Source: Lacticaseibacillus kribbianus | Lineage (GTDB): Bacteria; Bacillota; Bacilli; Lactobacillales; Lactobacillaceae | Assembly: GCF_020180945.1 (NCBI RefSeq) | Contig: NZ_JAIPUL010000001.1 | Coordinates: 992,001 to 1,056,000, forward strand | Length of the DNA: 64,000 bases | Reading direction: 5' to 3' | In this document: positions 1 through 8,402 of the stretch, piece after piece | Layout: each line of letters begins with the position of its first letter | Position numbering within the stretch: the stretch's first letter is position 1 | Position numbers and translations under genes: made by a program | The notes under the pieces: generated by a model | What the model saw: the letters and a program-made list of their open reading frames with translations, nothing else | Told to the model about the DNA's origin: nothing | Database searches by the model: none

Positions 1-1541
1 TCATTCCGCACCTGTTCGTGCACACCTGGTCTTTGGCCGTCGAGATGCACTTCTACGTGCTTTGGGGGGCCTTCGTCTTTCTGCTGGCCCGCTTCGTGCG
101 CCACTTCGGCGGGCGGCCGAGCGCCCTGACGGTGTCCTTTCGCATGGGGCTTGCGCTGTTTGCGCTGGTGTTCGGCGGCGGCTCAATCCTGTTGATGAAC
201 CTGCAGGCAGCGGGGCTCACCGAGTTCTCGCCCGTCTACTTCTCAAGCCTCACCCACGGCTTCCCGTTCTTCATCGGAGCGCTGTTGGCCACGCTGACCG
301 GCATCACCGCGCGCCCGTACTGGTTCGAGGCGCTGGGTCGTCGGGCCAACGCGTGGTGGCCCGCCCTGTTGATGCTGGCCGCGGCGGCCGGGCTGTTCGG
401 CCTCGGGCGCTGGTTGCGCTTCGACCAGCTTTCGACCTACCAGTACGGGATGCTGCTGGCGGTCGGGCTGGCCTGCGTGATGATCTTTGCGGCCCGCGTG
501 CTGCACGAGGCGACGCTTGGCGCGACCGAGCCCTGGCTGGTCAGCTTTTTGGCCGACACCTCCTACAGCATGTACCTCTACCACTGGCCGCTGTTCGTCA
601 TCTTCTCGCACCTGATGCCGACCTGGCAGGCGGTGCTGGTCACCATCGGCCTCGGCCTGGTGCTGTCGTCCCTGTCCTACTACGTGATCGAACCGATCAT
701 CGCCGGGCGTGCGGCCAAAATCGGCCCGTGGCGCCCGCGCGGGTGGGTGCTCGGCGTTCCAATCGCCCTGCTCGCCCTGGCGCTGAGCGGTATCGGCGTG
801 TGGACGGTGCGCGATGCCCCGCGGCAAACCGCGCTGCAGGCGACGCTTGAGGTCGGCGGCCTCTACCAGGACCAAGACCAGCTTGGCGCCGCCCGCAGCC
901 AGATTCTGGCCGTCTCGGCGCCCAAGCCCAAGGCCAAACCGGCCGCGACGGCCCCGGCCAAGCCCGCGCCCAAGGTGACGGACTACCGCGCGTACAACCA
1001 AAAGAGCACGGCAGAAAAGCACGACATCCCCGCCGGCGTCTCCGTCATCGGCGACTCCGTGACGCTCGGCACCCGTCAGTACCTCGGCGCCCACGTCGCG
1101 GAATCCACCGTCGACGCGGAGGGCGACCGCACCATGAACCTCGCGTACAACGTGATGATGGCCGCGCAAAAGGCTAACACCCTGCGCGAGTTCGTGGTGA
1201 TCGCGATCGGCACCAACGCGCTGGACGACTACGCGGCGCAGACCGCCAAGGTGATCAAGGACCTGGCGCCGGGCCACAAGCTCGTGTTCATGACCCCGTA
1301 CAACCGCGAGGCCGGCCCCGACTGGAACTCAACGAAGCTCGGCGAACTGGAGCGCAAACTGCCGGACAAGTACGACTGGATCACCATCGCCGACTGGGGC
1401 CAAGTCGCCCCGACGCACCCGAAGCTGTTCGAGGGCACGGACGGCGTGCACTTCGCCGGCCGGCGCGAGGGCGACATCCTCTTCGCGCAGCTGGTCAACA
1501 GCGCCCTGATCCAGGCCGCCAAGCGGCCCGCCAAGAAGTAA
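1..1541 (+). CDS. Peptidoglycan O-acetyltransferase-like acyltransferase (OatA type), 5' end outside window
   Basis: The reading frame is already open at base 3, so the N-terminus lies outside the window. The first visible residues contain the HTWSLAVEMHFY motif typical of acyltransferase-3 membrane proteins, followed by about eight hydrophobic segments. An Ala/Pro/Lys-rich linker then leads to a C-terminal SGNH domain with VIGDSVTLG (nucleophile Ser), AIGTNALDD and a late TDGVHF (Asp-x-x-His type block). This two-part architecture is that of OatA, which moves acetyl groups across the membrane onto muramic acid O-6 and so gives lysozyme resistance; acetylation of another surface polymer is possible. 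It is followed by a strong terminator and so ends its own transcript. Confidence 0.85.
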   Translation, partial: IPHLFVHTWSLAVEMHFYVLWGAFVFLLARFVRHFGGRPSALTVSFRMGLALFALVFGGGSILLMNLQAAGLTEFSPVYFSSLTHGFPFFIGALLATLTGITARPYWFEALGRRANAWWPALLMLAAAAGLFGLGRWLRFDQLSTYQYGMLLAVGLACVMIFAARVLHEATLGATEPWLVSFLADTSYSMYLYHWPLFVIFSHLMPTWQAVLVTIGLGLVLSSLSYYVIEPIIAGRAAKIGPWRPRGWVLGVPIALLALALSGIGVWTVRDAPRQTALQATLEVGGLYQDQDQLGAARSQILAVSAPKPKAKPAATAPAKPAPKVTDYRAYNQKSTAEKHDIPAGVSVIGDSVTLGTRQYLGAHVAESTVDAEGDRTMNLAYNVMMAAQKANTLREFVVIAIGTNALDDYAAQTAKVIKDLAPGHKLVFMTPYNREAGPDWNSTKLGELERKLPDKYDWITIADWGQVAPTHPKLFEGTDGVHFAGRREGDILFAQLVNSALIQAAKRPAKK

Positions 1542-1560
1542 CGCCACGCATCACCGCAGC

Positions 1561-1597
1561 ACCCCGGGCTCGGCCTTCGCCGAACCCGGGGTTTTTG
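1561..1597 (+). terminator. Rho-independent terminator after the acyltransferase
   Basis: CCCCGGG-CTCGGC pairs with GCCGA-ACCCGGGG around a CTTC loop, followed by TTTTT. It lies 20 bases after the stop codon. Confidence 0.9.
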
Positions 1598-1655
1598 GTG
1601 TGCACGCGGTGAGCGCCGCCCGCCGCGTGCACAATTGTCGCCGGGATGACGGTTA

Positions 1656-1727
1656 GTGAACCTTTCACCGATTATTTGAATGTTTTTGAACGTTTTTGCT
1701 TGCACATGACGGGATGCCGTGTATAAT
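1656..1727 (+). promoter_or_regulatory. fru operon promoter with candidate operators
   Basis: A promoter reads TTGCAC (1700-1705), 16-bp spacer, TATAAT (1722-1727). Directly upstream is a tandem 10-bp repeat TTGAAYGTTT (1676-1685 and 1686-1695), and further up a perfect inverted repeat GTGAA-CCT-TTCAC (1656-1668). DeoR-family regulators commonly bind AT-rich repeats of this kind beside their own promoters, so autoregulation by the adjacent regulator is inferred. Confidence 0.7.
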
Positions 1728-1748
1728 GGAGCTTGCGAGGTGATGGAA

Positions 1749-2498
1749 ATGCTTACAGAGGAACGTCAACGCTTCATCAAGGACTGCCTGACCAAGCAGG
1801 CGGTTGTCAAATCCAAGGAGCTGATGGCCGCCATGAACGCCTCGGAGTCCACAATCCGCCGTGACCTGGCGGAGCTTGAGGCGGCGGGCGCGCTGCGCCG
1901 CATCCACGGCGGGGCCGAACGGCTGGCCGAAAACGTGGTCGAGGCCAGCGTGCAGGAGAAGGCGACGCAGGCGCTGATCGAAAAGCGTCTGATCGCCCAA
2001 GCGGCGGTGGCGCTGATTGCGCCGCACAGCACCATTTTCCTCGATGCCGGCACGACTACGGCGCAGCTGATTCCCCTGCTGCCGCCGCTGGACGTGACCG
2101 TGGTCACCTCCGGGGTCGACAACGCCAGCCAGCTGGCGGACTTCGGGGTCTCGGCGCTGATGCCGGGCGGGCGCATCAAAGCGGCCACCAAGGCGACGGT
2201 CGGCGCCGGCACGGTCGCCGCGCTGGCCGACATGCACTTCGACCTGGCCTTTCTCGGCACCAACGGCGTGCACCCCAAGTACGGGCTGACCACGCCGGAC
2301 GCCGAGGAGGCCAAAGTCAAGCAGACCGCCATCGCCCAGGCGAAAGCCACGGTGATTCTGGCCGATCCGGCCAAATTCGGTCAGGTCAGCTTCGCCAAGT
2401 TCGCGAAGATCACCGACAACCAGATTCTGACCACCAAACTCTCGGCGCTTGCGCCGTACTACTCGGATTACGTCAACATTAAGGAGGTTCCCCTTTGA
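1749..2498 (+). CDS. fruR: DeoR-family transcriptional regulator of the fructose operon
   Basis: A 249-residue DeoR-family protein. The N-terminal winged helix carries the signature recognition helix (STIRRDLAELEAAG followed by LRRIHGG), and the C-terminal sugar-phosphate sensor domain shows DAGTTTAQLI and LGTNGVHPKYGLTTPD. The ATG at 1749 was chosen because GAGGTG lies six bases upstream; GTG 1719 and ATG 1743 are in frame but less well placed, and the -10 box would lie inside the longer version. The stop overlaps the TTG start of the kinase gene, so the two are translationally coupled. Position ahead of fruK and fruA makes fructose-1-phosphate the likely inducer; this is inferred from family and context. 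Confidence 0.88.
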   Translation: MLTEERQRFIKDCLTKQAVVKSKELMAAMNASESTIRRDLAELEAAGALRRIHGGAERLAENVVEASVQEKATQALIEKRLIAQAAVALIAPHSTIFLDAGTTTAQLIPLLPPLDVTVVTSGVDNASQLADFGVSALMPGGRIKAATKATVGAGTVAALADMHFDLAFLGTNGVHPKYGLTTPDAEEAKVKQTAIAQAKATVILADPAKFGQVSFAKFAKITDNQILTTKLSALAPYYSDYVNIKEVPL

Positions 2499-3412
2499 TC
2501 TACTCGATCACTTTGAACCCGTCGATCGACTATGTCGTCACCCTGCCAGCGCTCTCGCTGGGCCTGGTCAACCGCCTGGACGGCGCCGACAAGCTCCCCG
2601 GCGGCAAGGGCATCAACGTCAGCCGCATCCTCAGGGCGCTGAACCAGCCGACCACGGCGCTGGGTTTTGTCGGCGGCTTCACCGGCCAGTTCATCCAAGA
2701 CGCGCTTAGAACACTCGGCCTGGCCTGTGGCTTCACGCCAATCGCCGGCGACACGCGCATCAACGTCAAGCTCAAGGCCCAGCAGGAAACGGAGCTCAAC
2801 GCCCCGGGCCCGACCATCAGCGAGGCGGAGGCCACGGCCTTTCGGACCGACCTCGCCGCCCGGCTTGCCCCCGGTGACGTGGTGGTGATGGCCGGCAGCC
2901 TGCCCAACGGTCTGCCTCAGACCTTCTACCGCGACCTGATTCCGGTGATTCAGGCGGCCCACGCCGAGTTCGTCATCGACACCACCGGCCAGGCGCTGCT
3001 CGACACCCTGGCGGACCACCCGCTGGTCGTCAAGCCCAACCACCACGAGCTCGCCGCCCTGTTCGGCGATGCCGAGTACCAAGACGTCGCGGCGATCGTT
3101 GCCGCCGGCCGCAAGCTGCTGGCGCTGGGCGCCCAGCACGTGCTGGTGTCGATGGCGGGCAAGGGCGCGCTGATGATCACGAAGGACAAGGCCTACCACG
3201 GCAACGTCGCCAAGGACACGGTGGTCAACTCCGTGGGCGCCGGCGACTCGATGCTGGCCGGCTTCACCGGCACGCTTGCGACCACCGGCGACGCGCTGGA
3301 GGCCTTCAAGCAGGGCCTGGCTTGCGGCAGCGCCACCGCCTTTTCCAAGGACCTCGCCGACCGCGCCAAGATTGATCAGGTGTACCGCACAATCACAATG
3401 GAGGAAGTCTAA
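2495..3412 (+). CDS. fruK: 1-phosphofructokinase
   Basis: A 305-residue PfkB-family sugar kinase that phosphorylates fructose-1-phosphate to fructose-1,6-bisphosphate. Visible features are the N-terminal TLNPSIDY typical of the 1-PFK/tagatose-6-phosphate kinase subgroup, the GGKGINVSRIL substrate region and the C-terminal NSVGAGDSMLAGF signature carrying the catalytic Asp. The start is TTG at 2495, fixed by AAGGAGG at 2481-2487 and overlapping the regulator stop. The transporter begins two bases after its stop. Tagatose-6-phosphate kinase is the main alternative, but the fructose PTS partner argues for FruK. Confidence 0.93.
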   Translation: MIYSITLNPSIDYVVTLPALSLGLVNRLDGADKLPGGKGINVSRILRALNQPTTALGFVGGFTGQFIQDALRTLGLACGFTPIAGDTRINVKLKAQQETELNAPGPTISEAEATAFRTDLAARLAPGDVVVMAGSLPNGLPQTFYRDLIPVIQAAHAEFVIDTTGQALLDTLADHPLVVKPNHHELAALFGDAEYQDVAAIVAAGRKLLALGAQHVLVSMAGKGALMITKDKAYHGNVAKDTVVNSVGAGDSMLAGFTGTLATTGDALEAFKQGLACGSATAFSKDLADRAKIDQVYRTITMEEV

Positions 3413-3414
3413 CC

Positions 3415-5355
3415 ATGGACATCAAAGACCTACTGCTCAAAAACGTCATGATCATGGACCTCAAGGCCACGACCAAGGCGGCCGCGATTGACGAGATGGT
3501 CGCCAAGTACGCGGCGGAAGGCATCATCACCGATGCCGACCTGTACCGCTCAGACATCGTCAAGCGCGAGGCGGAATCCACCACCGGCATCGGCGAGGGC
3601 ATCGCGATGCCGCACGCCAAGGACAAGGCCGTCACCCGCGCCACCGTGCTCTTCGCCAAGAGCGAAGCCGGCGTGGACTTCGCCTCCCTGGACGGCCAGC
3701 CGGTGCACCTGTTCTTCATGATCGCCGCTCCCGAAGGCGCCAACAACACGCACCTCGCCGCGCTTGCCGCCCTGTCTTCCCTGTTGATCGACCCGAAGCT
3801 CGTCACCGCCTTGAAGCGCGCGACCACGCCGGACGACGTGCTGCAGCTGTTCGGCGACGCGCAGGCGGCCAAGGAGGCCAAGGACAAGGCCGATGAGGCG
3901 GCGCAGGCCGCCAAGGAAGCCGACCGCAACGCGGCGGCCGCCCAGGCGACCCGCCCGTTCGTCGTCGCCGTCACCGCCTGCCCGACCGGCATCGCCCACA
4001 CCTACATGGCAGAAGCTGCCCTCAAGGAGCAGGCCGAGAAGATGGGCGTCGACATCAAGGTTGAGACCAACGGCTCCGAGGGCGTCAAGCACAAGCTGAC
4101 CGCCCAGGACATCGCCCAGGCCTCCGGCGTCATCATCGCCGCCGACAAGAAGGTCGACATGCCGCGCTTTGACGGCAAGCCGCTCCTGAACCGACCGGTG
4201 ATCGACGGTATCAAGAAGCCCGAGGAGCTGATCCAAAAGGCCGTGGCGGCCGACGCGCCGATCTACCACGCGACCGCTAGCGTTGCCCCGGAAGCGGCCG
4301 ACGAAGACCAAAAGAGCCTGTGGAGCCGCATCTACCAGGACCTGATGAACGGCGTCTCCAACATGCTGCCCTTCGTCGTCGGCGGTGGGATCATCATGGC
4401 CCTCTCGTTCATTTTCGAGAACGTCTTCGGCGCCAAGTCGATGGCCTTCACCTTCACCAACAACCTGGGCAACTACGCCTTCAGCTTCCTGGTGCCGGTC
4501 CTGGCCGCGTACATCGCGGTGTCCATCGGTGATCGCCCGGCCCTGATGCCCGGCTTCGTCGCCGGCTACATGGCCACCATCGCCAGCGCCTCGGTCGTGC
4601 ACGCCCAGAACCCAGCCGGCTTCATCGGCGGGCTGGCCGCCGGCTTCATCGCCGGCTGGCTGATCGTCGGGCTCAAGCGCCTCTTCGCCGGCATGCCGCA
4701 CTCCCTGGACGGGCTCAAGACCATCCTGGTCTACCCGGTGATCGGCCTCGCGTTAATGGGGTTGATCATGTTCTTCATCGTCAACCCGATCTTCGCCGCC
4801 ATCAACGGCGCGTTGATCAGCTTCCTGGAGAACATGGGTACCGGTAACGCGGTGCTGGTCGGCGTGATCCTCGCCGCCATGATGAGCATCGACATGGGCG
4901 GCCCCTTCAACAAGGCGGCCTACACCTTCGCCATCGGCATCTACCAGGCCAGCAACTTCACCGACGGCCGCTGGATGGCCGCGGTCATGATCGGCGGCAT
5001 GATCCCGCCTCTGGCCATCGCCCTCGCCTCGACCTTCTTCCCGCAAAAATTCACCAAGACCGAACGCAACTCCGGCCTTTCTAACTACGTGCTTGGCCTG
5101 ACCTTCATCACGGAAGGCGCGATTCCGTTCGCCGCCACCGATCCCCTGCACGTCATCGGCAGCTCCGTCATCGGTTCCGCCATCGCCGGCGGCCTCACCC
5201 AGCTGTTCAAAGTCAACGTCCCGGCCCCGCACGGCGGCATCGTCGCTTTGGCCCTGACCGACCAGAAGCTCGGCTTCATCATCAGCCTGGTGGTCGGCGC
5301 CGTCATCGCCGGGGTCATACTCGGCCTCTGGCGCCCGGTTGCCAAGGAAGACTGA
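3415..5355 (+). CDS. fruA: Fructose-specific PTS transporter, EIIABC fusion
   Basis: A 646-residue single-chain PTS permease that imports fructose as fructose-1-phosphate. Order: EIIA (about 1-150, phosphorylated His67 in GIAMPHAKD), an Ala/Lys-rich coiled linker (about 150-178), EIIB (about 180-280, active Cys189 in VTACPTGIAHTYMAEA) and a membrane EIIC domain (about 310-640) with many hydrophobic helices and FITEGAIPFAATDP. Length and order match Gram-positive FruA. It is the last gene of the operon, ends in a clear terminator, and supplies the substrate of the kinase just upstream. Confidence 0.95.
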   Translation: MDIKDLLLKNVMIMDLKATTKAAAIDEMVAKYAAEGIITDADLYRSDIVKREAESTTGIGEGIAMPHAKDKAVTRATVLFAKSEAGVDFASLDGQPVHLFFMIAAPEGANNTHLAALAALSSLLIDPKLVTALKRATTPDDVLQLFGDAQAAKEAKDKADEAAQAAKEADRNAAAAQATRPFVVAVTACPTGIAHTYMAEAALKEQAEKMGVDIKVETNGSEGVKHKLTAQDIAQASGVIIAADKKVDMPRFDGKPLLNRPVIDGIKKPEELIQKAVAADAPIYHATASVAPEAADEDQKSLWSRIYQDLMNGVSNMLPFVVGGGIIMALSFIFENVFGAKSMAFTFTNNLGNYAFSFLVPVLAAYIAVSIGDRPALMPGFVAGYMATIASASVVHAQNPAGFIGGLAAGFIAGWLIVGLKRLFAGMPHSLDGLKTILVYPVIGLALMGLIMFFIVNPIFAAINGALISFLENMGTGNAVLVGVILAAMMSIDMGGPFNKAAYTFAIGIYQASNFTDGRWMAAVMIGGMIPPLAIALASTFFPQKFTKTERNSGLSNYVLGLTFITEGAIPFAATDPLHVIGSSVIGSAIAGGLTQLFKVNVPAPHGGIVALALTDQKLGFIISLVVGAVIAGVILGLWRPVAKED

Positions 5356-5363
5356 GCCCAACT

Positions 5364-5406
5364 CAAGGCCCCGCAGCCGCCCACCCGGCCGGTTGCGGGG
5401 CCTTTG
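5364..5406 (+). terminator. Rho-independent terminator of the fru operon
   Basis: AAGGCCCCGCA pairs with TGCGGGGCCTT around a GC-rich loop, followed by a short T run, about ten bases after the fruA stop. Confidence 0.85.
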
Positions 5407-5451
5407 TGATCGGCGCGCCAACGCCGGGCCGGCCCGCCGAGCATTTTGCTG

Positions 5452-5479
5452 TTCACATTCCCGCCAACTCGGGTATACT
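5452..5479 (+). promoter_or_regulatory. Candidate promoter of the GNAT gene
   Basis: TTCACA (5452-5457), 16-bp spacer, TATACT (5474-5479), about 34 bases upstream of the start codon and just after the fru terminator. Confidence 0.6.
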
Positions 5480-5512
5480 GATATGGAAACTCACTGAAGG
5501 GAGCATCGCCAC

Positions 5513-6025
5513 TTGGATGCGATTCGTTACGAAAAGCTGGCCGACCACACAGAGGCCGGCCGCAAGTATTTCATTGAACACTGGCTCTCGGACACCCTGA
5601 TTGTCTCGGCCGGTGACTACCACTTCGACGACCTGAACGGCCTGATCGCCCTGGAAGGCGACACCGTCGTCGGCCTGATCACCTACGCCATTCACGGCAA
5701 CGCGATGGCCGTCGTCAGCCTCAACAGCGTCAGAAACGGCCGCGGCGTCGGCAAGCACCTGCTGCACATGGCCGAAAACCGCGCCAAGATGCTGGGCCTG
5801 ACCGTGATGGACGTGTCCGTCATGAACGACAACCTGCAGGCGCTGGGCTTCTTCCAGCGCCAGGGCTACCGCCTGAACAAGATCCTGCGCGGCTCCGTCG
5901 ACATCGCCCGCCAGCGCAAGCCCGAGATTCCAAGCCTCGGCAGCAACGACATCCCGCTGCACGACGAGGTCCTGATGGCCAAGCGCCTGGTCCTGCCGCG
6001 CACGGAGAACCAGCCGGAGAACTAA
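5513..6025 (+). CDS. GNAT family N-acetyltransferase
   Basis: A 170-residue acetyltransferase of the GNAT fold. The acetyl-CoA-binding region is visible as VRNGRGVGKHLLHMAENRAKMLG (about 77-99), followed by MNDNLQALGFFQRQGY, the usual end of the domain. The substrate cannot be read from the sequence. The start is TTG at 5513, supported by AAGGGAG nine bases upstream; no better ATG exists in this frame. It is a single-gene unit with its own promoter, and it converges on uvrC with a shared terminator between them. Confidence 0.8.
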   Translation: MDAIRYEKLADHTEAGRKYFIEHWLSDTLIVSAGDYHFDDLNGLIALEGDTVVGLITYAIHGNAMAVVSLNSVRNGRGVGKHLLHMAENRAKMLGLTVMDVSVMNDNLQALGFFQRQGYRLNKILRGSVDIARQRKPEIPSLGSNDIPLHDEVLMAKRLVLPRTENQPEN

Positions 6026-6034
6026 GCCACAGGC

Positions 6035-6082
6035 AAAAATCGGCACCACCCGACCGCATAGGCCAGGTGGTGCCGATTTTTT
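6035..6082. terminator. Bidirectional terminator between the GNAT gene and uvrC
   Basis: AAAAATCGGCACCACC pairs with GGTGGTGCCGATTTTTT. The A tract on one side and the T tract on the other let it serve both converging transcripts. Confidence 0.92.
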
Positions 6083-6146
6083 GCGTGCCGTGAGCGCTGG
6101 TGCGATGGCCTGCGGTGGGCGCCGCCGCCACGCGCGTATGACGGCC

Positions 6147-7934
6147 TCACTGCGCCGCAAGCGAGACCTTGACCGCCTGCGCGACGGCCTTGGAGATGCC
6201 AAGCGCCTGGATGTCCTCGAGCGACGCCTCCTTGATGTGGTTGACCGTCTTGAACTCGCGCAGAAGCTTCGTGCGCGTCCGCGGGCCAACGCCCTTGATG
6301 GTCTCCAGCCGGCTGGCCAACGAGTTCTTGTTGCGCAGCTGGCGGTGGAAGGTGATGGCGAAGCGGTGGACCTCCTCCTGGATGCGCTCCAGCAGGTAGA
6401 AGCCCTGCGACTGCGGATCAAGGTCCAGCGGCTCGTCGCGGTCGCCGAACAAAAGCGCCGCAGTCTTGTGCTTGTTGTTTTTGACCATGCCCGCGACCGG
6501 GATGTCCAGGTTCAGCTCGTTTTCCAGCACGTCCTTGGCCGCGTTCATCTCGATCGCCCCGCCGTCCATCAGGATCAGGTCCGGCAGCGCCGCGTGCTCC
6601 TTGAGCAGCCGCGTGTAGCGGCGGCGGATCACCTCGCGGGTGTTTTGGTCCTCGTTGGCGGAGTGGTCGCCCTCCTCCTGGGCGAGCTTGTACTTGCGGT
6701 AGTTGGCCTTCTCCGCCCGGCCGTCGACGAACTGAACCATCGCCGACACCGGCTCCGCGCCCTGAATGTGGCTGTGGTCGAAGGCCTCCATCACGTGGCC
6801 GAACGGCAGGCCGAGCGCGTCAAAAATCTCGCGCTGGGCGCCGATGGTCGTGCGGTTGTCCAGCTCCAGCAGCCGAAACTTCTCGTCCAGCTTGATGCGC
6901 GCGTTCTTGTGCGCCAGCTCCATCAAGGACCGCTTCTCGCCGCGCTGCGGCGTGCGCACCGGCACCCCGATTACCGACTCCAGCACCGCATTGTTGACGC
7001 CGGCGGGCACCAGCACCTCCTTGGGCCGCACGTTGTTCTTGCGGTCGTAGAACTGCAGGATGAAGGACTCGAACTCCTCCTCCGCCGAGTTGACGATCGG
7101 GAAAAGCCGCGACTCGCGCTTCATCAGCCGCGCCTGGCGGATGAAGAAGATCTGAATCGAGATCCAGCCCTTGTCCATGTAAAAGTTGAAGATGTCGCGC
7201 TGCGTCTTGTCCGTCGAGATGATTTTTTGCTTCTCGACCGTCACGTCGATGTAGTGCAGCTGGTCGCGCAGCTCTGCGGCCCGCTCGAACTCAAGGCCAG
7301 CTGCGGCCTTGTTCATCGCCTGGGTCAGGTGCTGTGTGACCTTGCCGGTGTTGCCGTCCAGGAAGCTCTTGATCTTGGCAATCTGCGCGGCGTACTCGGC
7401 CTCCGGCACCGTGCGCCAGCAGGCCCCGAGGCACTGGCCCATGTGGTAGTACAGGCACGGGCGGCCCTGGTAGCCGTTGCAGCGGCGCAGCGGGTAGACC
7501 TTTTCCAGAAAATGCATGGTCTCCTGGGCCGCGTAGACGTTCGGGTACGGCCCGAAGTAGTACGCATCGTCCTTCTTGATGTCGCCGGTGATCTCGAGCT
7601 TGGGGTCGCGCTCATTGGTGATCTTGATGTATGGGTAGCCGGTGCCCTTCTTGAGCTTGATGTTGTAGTACGGCTGCCACTTCTGGATCAGCGTGATTTC
7701 AAGCAGGAAGGCCTCCTTGTCGGAGCTCGTGACGATGTAGTCGAAGTCGGCGATTTCGGCCACCAGCCGGGCCGTCTTGCCGTCGTGGCTGGACTTGAAG
7801 TACGAGCGGACCCGGTTCTTCAGGTTCTTGGCCTTGCCGACGTAGATGATCTTGCCCATCACGTCCTTCATCTGGTAGCACCCCGGCAGGTCGGGCAGCA
7901 GCGCCAGCTTGTGTTCAATGTGCTCTGAGGCCAC
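6147..7934 (-). CDS. uvrC: UvrABC system protein C (excision nuclease subunit)
   Basis: A 595-residue UvrC, the subunit that makes both incisions around a UvrB-marked DNA lesion. The N-terminal GIY-YIG nuclease is visible (KIIYVGKAKNLKNRVRSYF region, residues about 28-46), then Cys residues near 135-150, a UVR motif FERAAELRDQL (about 206-216) that binds UvrB, the RNase H-like second nuclease, and C-terminal helix-hairpin-helix repeats (IKGVGPRTRTKLL). Length is standard. The start is GTG at 7934 with AAAGGAGG seven bases upstream. The promoter overlaps a near-perfect Gram-positive SOS box, so LexA control is likely. Confidence 0.97.
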   Translation of the reverse strand: MASEHIEHKLALLPDLPGCYQMKDVMGKIIYVGKAKNLKNRVRSYFKSSHDGKTARLVAEIADFDYIVTSSDKEAFLLEITLIQKWQPYYNIKLKKGTGYPYIKITNERDPKLEITGDIKKDDAYYFGPYPNVYAAQETMHFLEKVYPLRRCNGYQGRPCLYYHMGQCLGACWRTVPEAEYAAQIAKIKSFLDGNTGKVTQHLTQAMNKAAAGLEFERAAELRDQLHYIDVTVEKQKIISTDKTQRDIFNFYMDKGWISIQIFFIRQARLMKRESRLFPIVNSAEEEFESFILQFYDRKNNVRPKEVLVPAGVNNAVLESVIGVPVRTPQRGEKRSLMELAHKNARIKLDEKFRLLELDNRTTIGAQREIFDALGLPFGHVMEAFDHSHIQGAEPVSAMVQFVDGRAEKANYRKYKLAQEEGDHSANEDQNTREVIRRRYTRLLKEHAALPDLILMDGGAIEMNAAKDVLENELNLDIPVAGMVKNNKHKTAALLFGDRDEPLDLDPQSQGFYLLERIQEEVHRFAITFHRQLRNKNSLASRLETIKGVGPRTRTKLLREFKTVNHIKEASLEDIQALGISKAVAQAVKVSLAAQ

Positions 7935-7948
7935 GTGACCCCTCCTTT

Positions 7949-7998
7949 CGAAACAAACGTTCGCTTACTATTGTACAAACTCCCTGGGCCGAACGCAA
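7949..7998 (-). promoter_or_regulatory. uvrC promoter with candidate LexA (SOS) box
   Basis: On the minus strand: TTGCGT (7998-7993), 17-bp spacer, TACAAT (7975-7970), then CGAACGTTTGTTTC (7963-7950). The Firmicute LexA/DinR consensus is CGAACRNRYGTTYC and 13 of 14 positions fit. The box covers the expected transcription start, a position that would block initiation. Confidence 0.75.
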
Positions 7999-8047
7999 GT
8001 GACGGAGAGCAGGCGCCCCGCGTGCCTGCGCAATCCGCCGGCACTGC

Positions 8048-8352
8048 GTCGGGCTACGCCAGGCAACGGCCACTCGCCCAGCTAAGTCCGCGCTTCTTCG
8101 CCCTGGTCATCGTCGGGCTGCGACGCGCAACGCGGGTGCGGCTAGCTGCGCCCTAGCGCCGAGGCCCAGCCCGCCTCAACGCCATGGCTAGGCTATCCGA
8201 CCCGCTAAGTCCGCGCTTCTTCGCCCTGGTCACGTCGGGCTCTGCCAGGCAACGGCCGCTCGCCCAGCTAAGACCAGCACTCGGGCCAAAGTGCGGCCCA
8301 AGCACTGGCCTTACGCTGGCCGGTGGCCTAAGTGCGTCTGGCTCCGCCCTGG
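8048..8352 (-). repeat. Dispersed hairpin repeat: one full unit and two core-deleted units
   Basis: This fills most of the 468-bp gap between uvrC and tuf, where no gene is credible. The full unit (about 8232-8352) is an imperfect palindrome centred on GGGCC-AAAGTGC-GGCCC (minus-strand loop GCACTTT). Two shorter copies (ending near 8105 and 8226) share GCTAAGTCCGCGCTTCTTCG and lack the central hairpin, as if lost between CTAAG repeats present in both arms. The same unit recurs near 14.3, 22.5 and 37.0-37.6 kb. Here it begins four bases after the tuf terminator. Confidence 0.85.
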
Positions 8353-8356
8353 ACAC

Positions 8357-8386
8357 AAAAAAACACTCCCAAAAATTGGGAGTGTT
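8357..8386 (-). terminator. Rho-independent terminator of tuf
   Basis: On the minus strand AACACTCCC pairs with GGGAGTGTT around an A/T loop, followed by TTTTTT. Confidence 0.95.
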
Positions 8387-8402
8387 CTCTGGCACTGCGT
8401 TA

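Noticed and set aside
6081-7928. A 615-codon plus-strand frame opposite uvrC
   Set aside because: uvrC on the minus strand has all family motifs and a good start; the antisense product has only low-complexity Leu/Arg/Val sequence.
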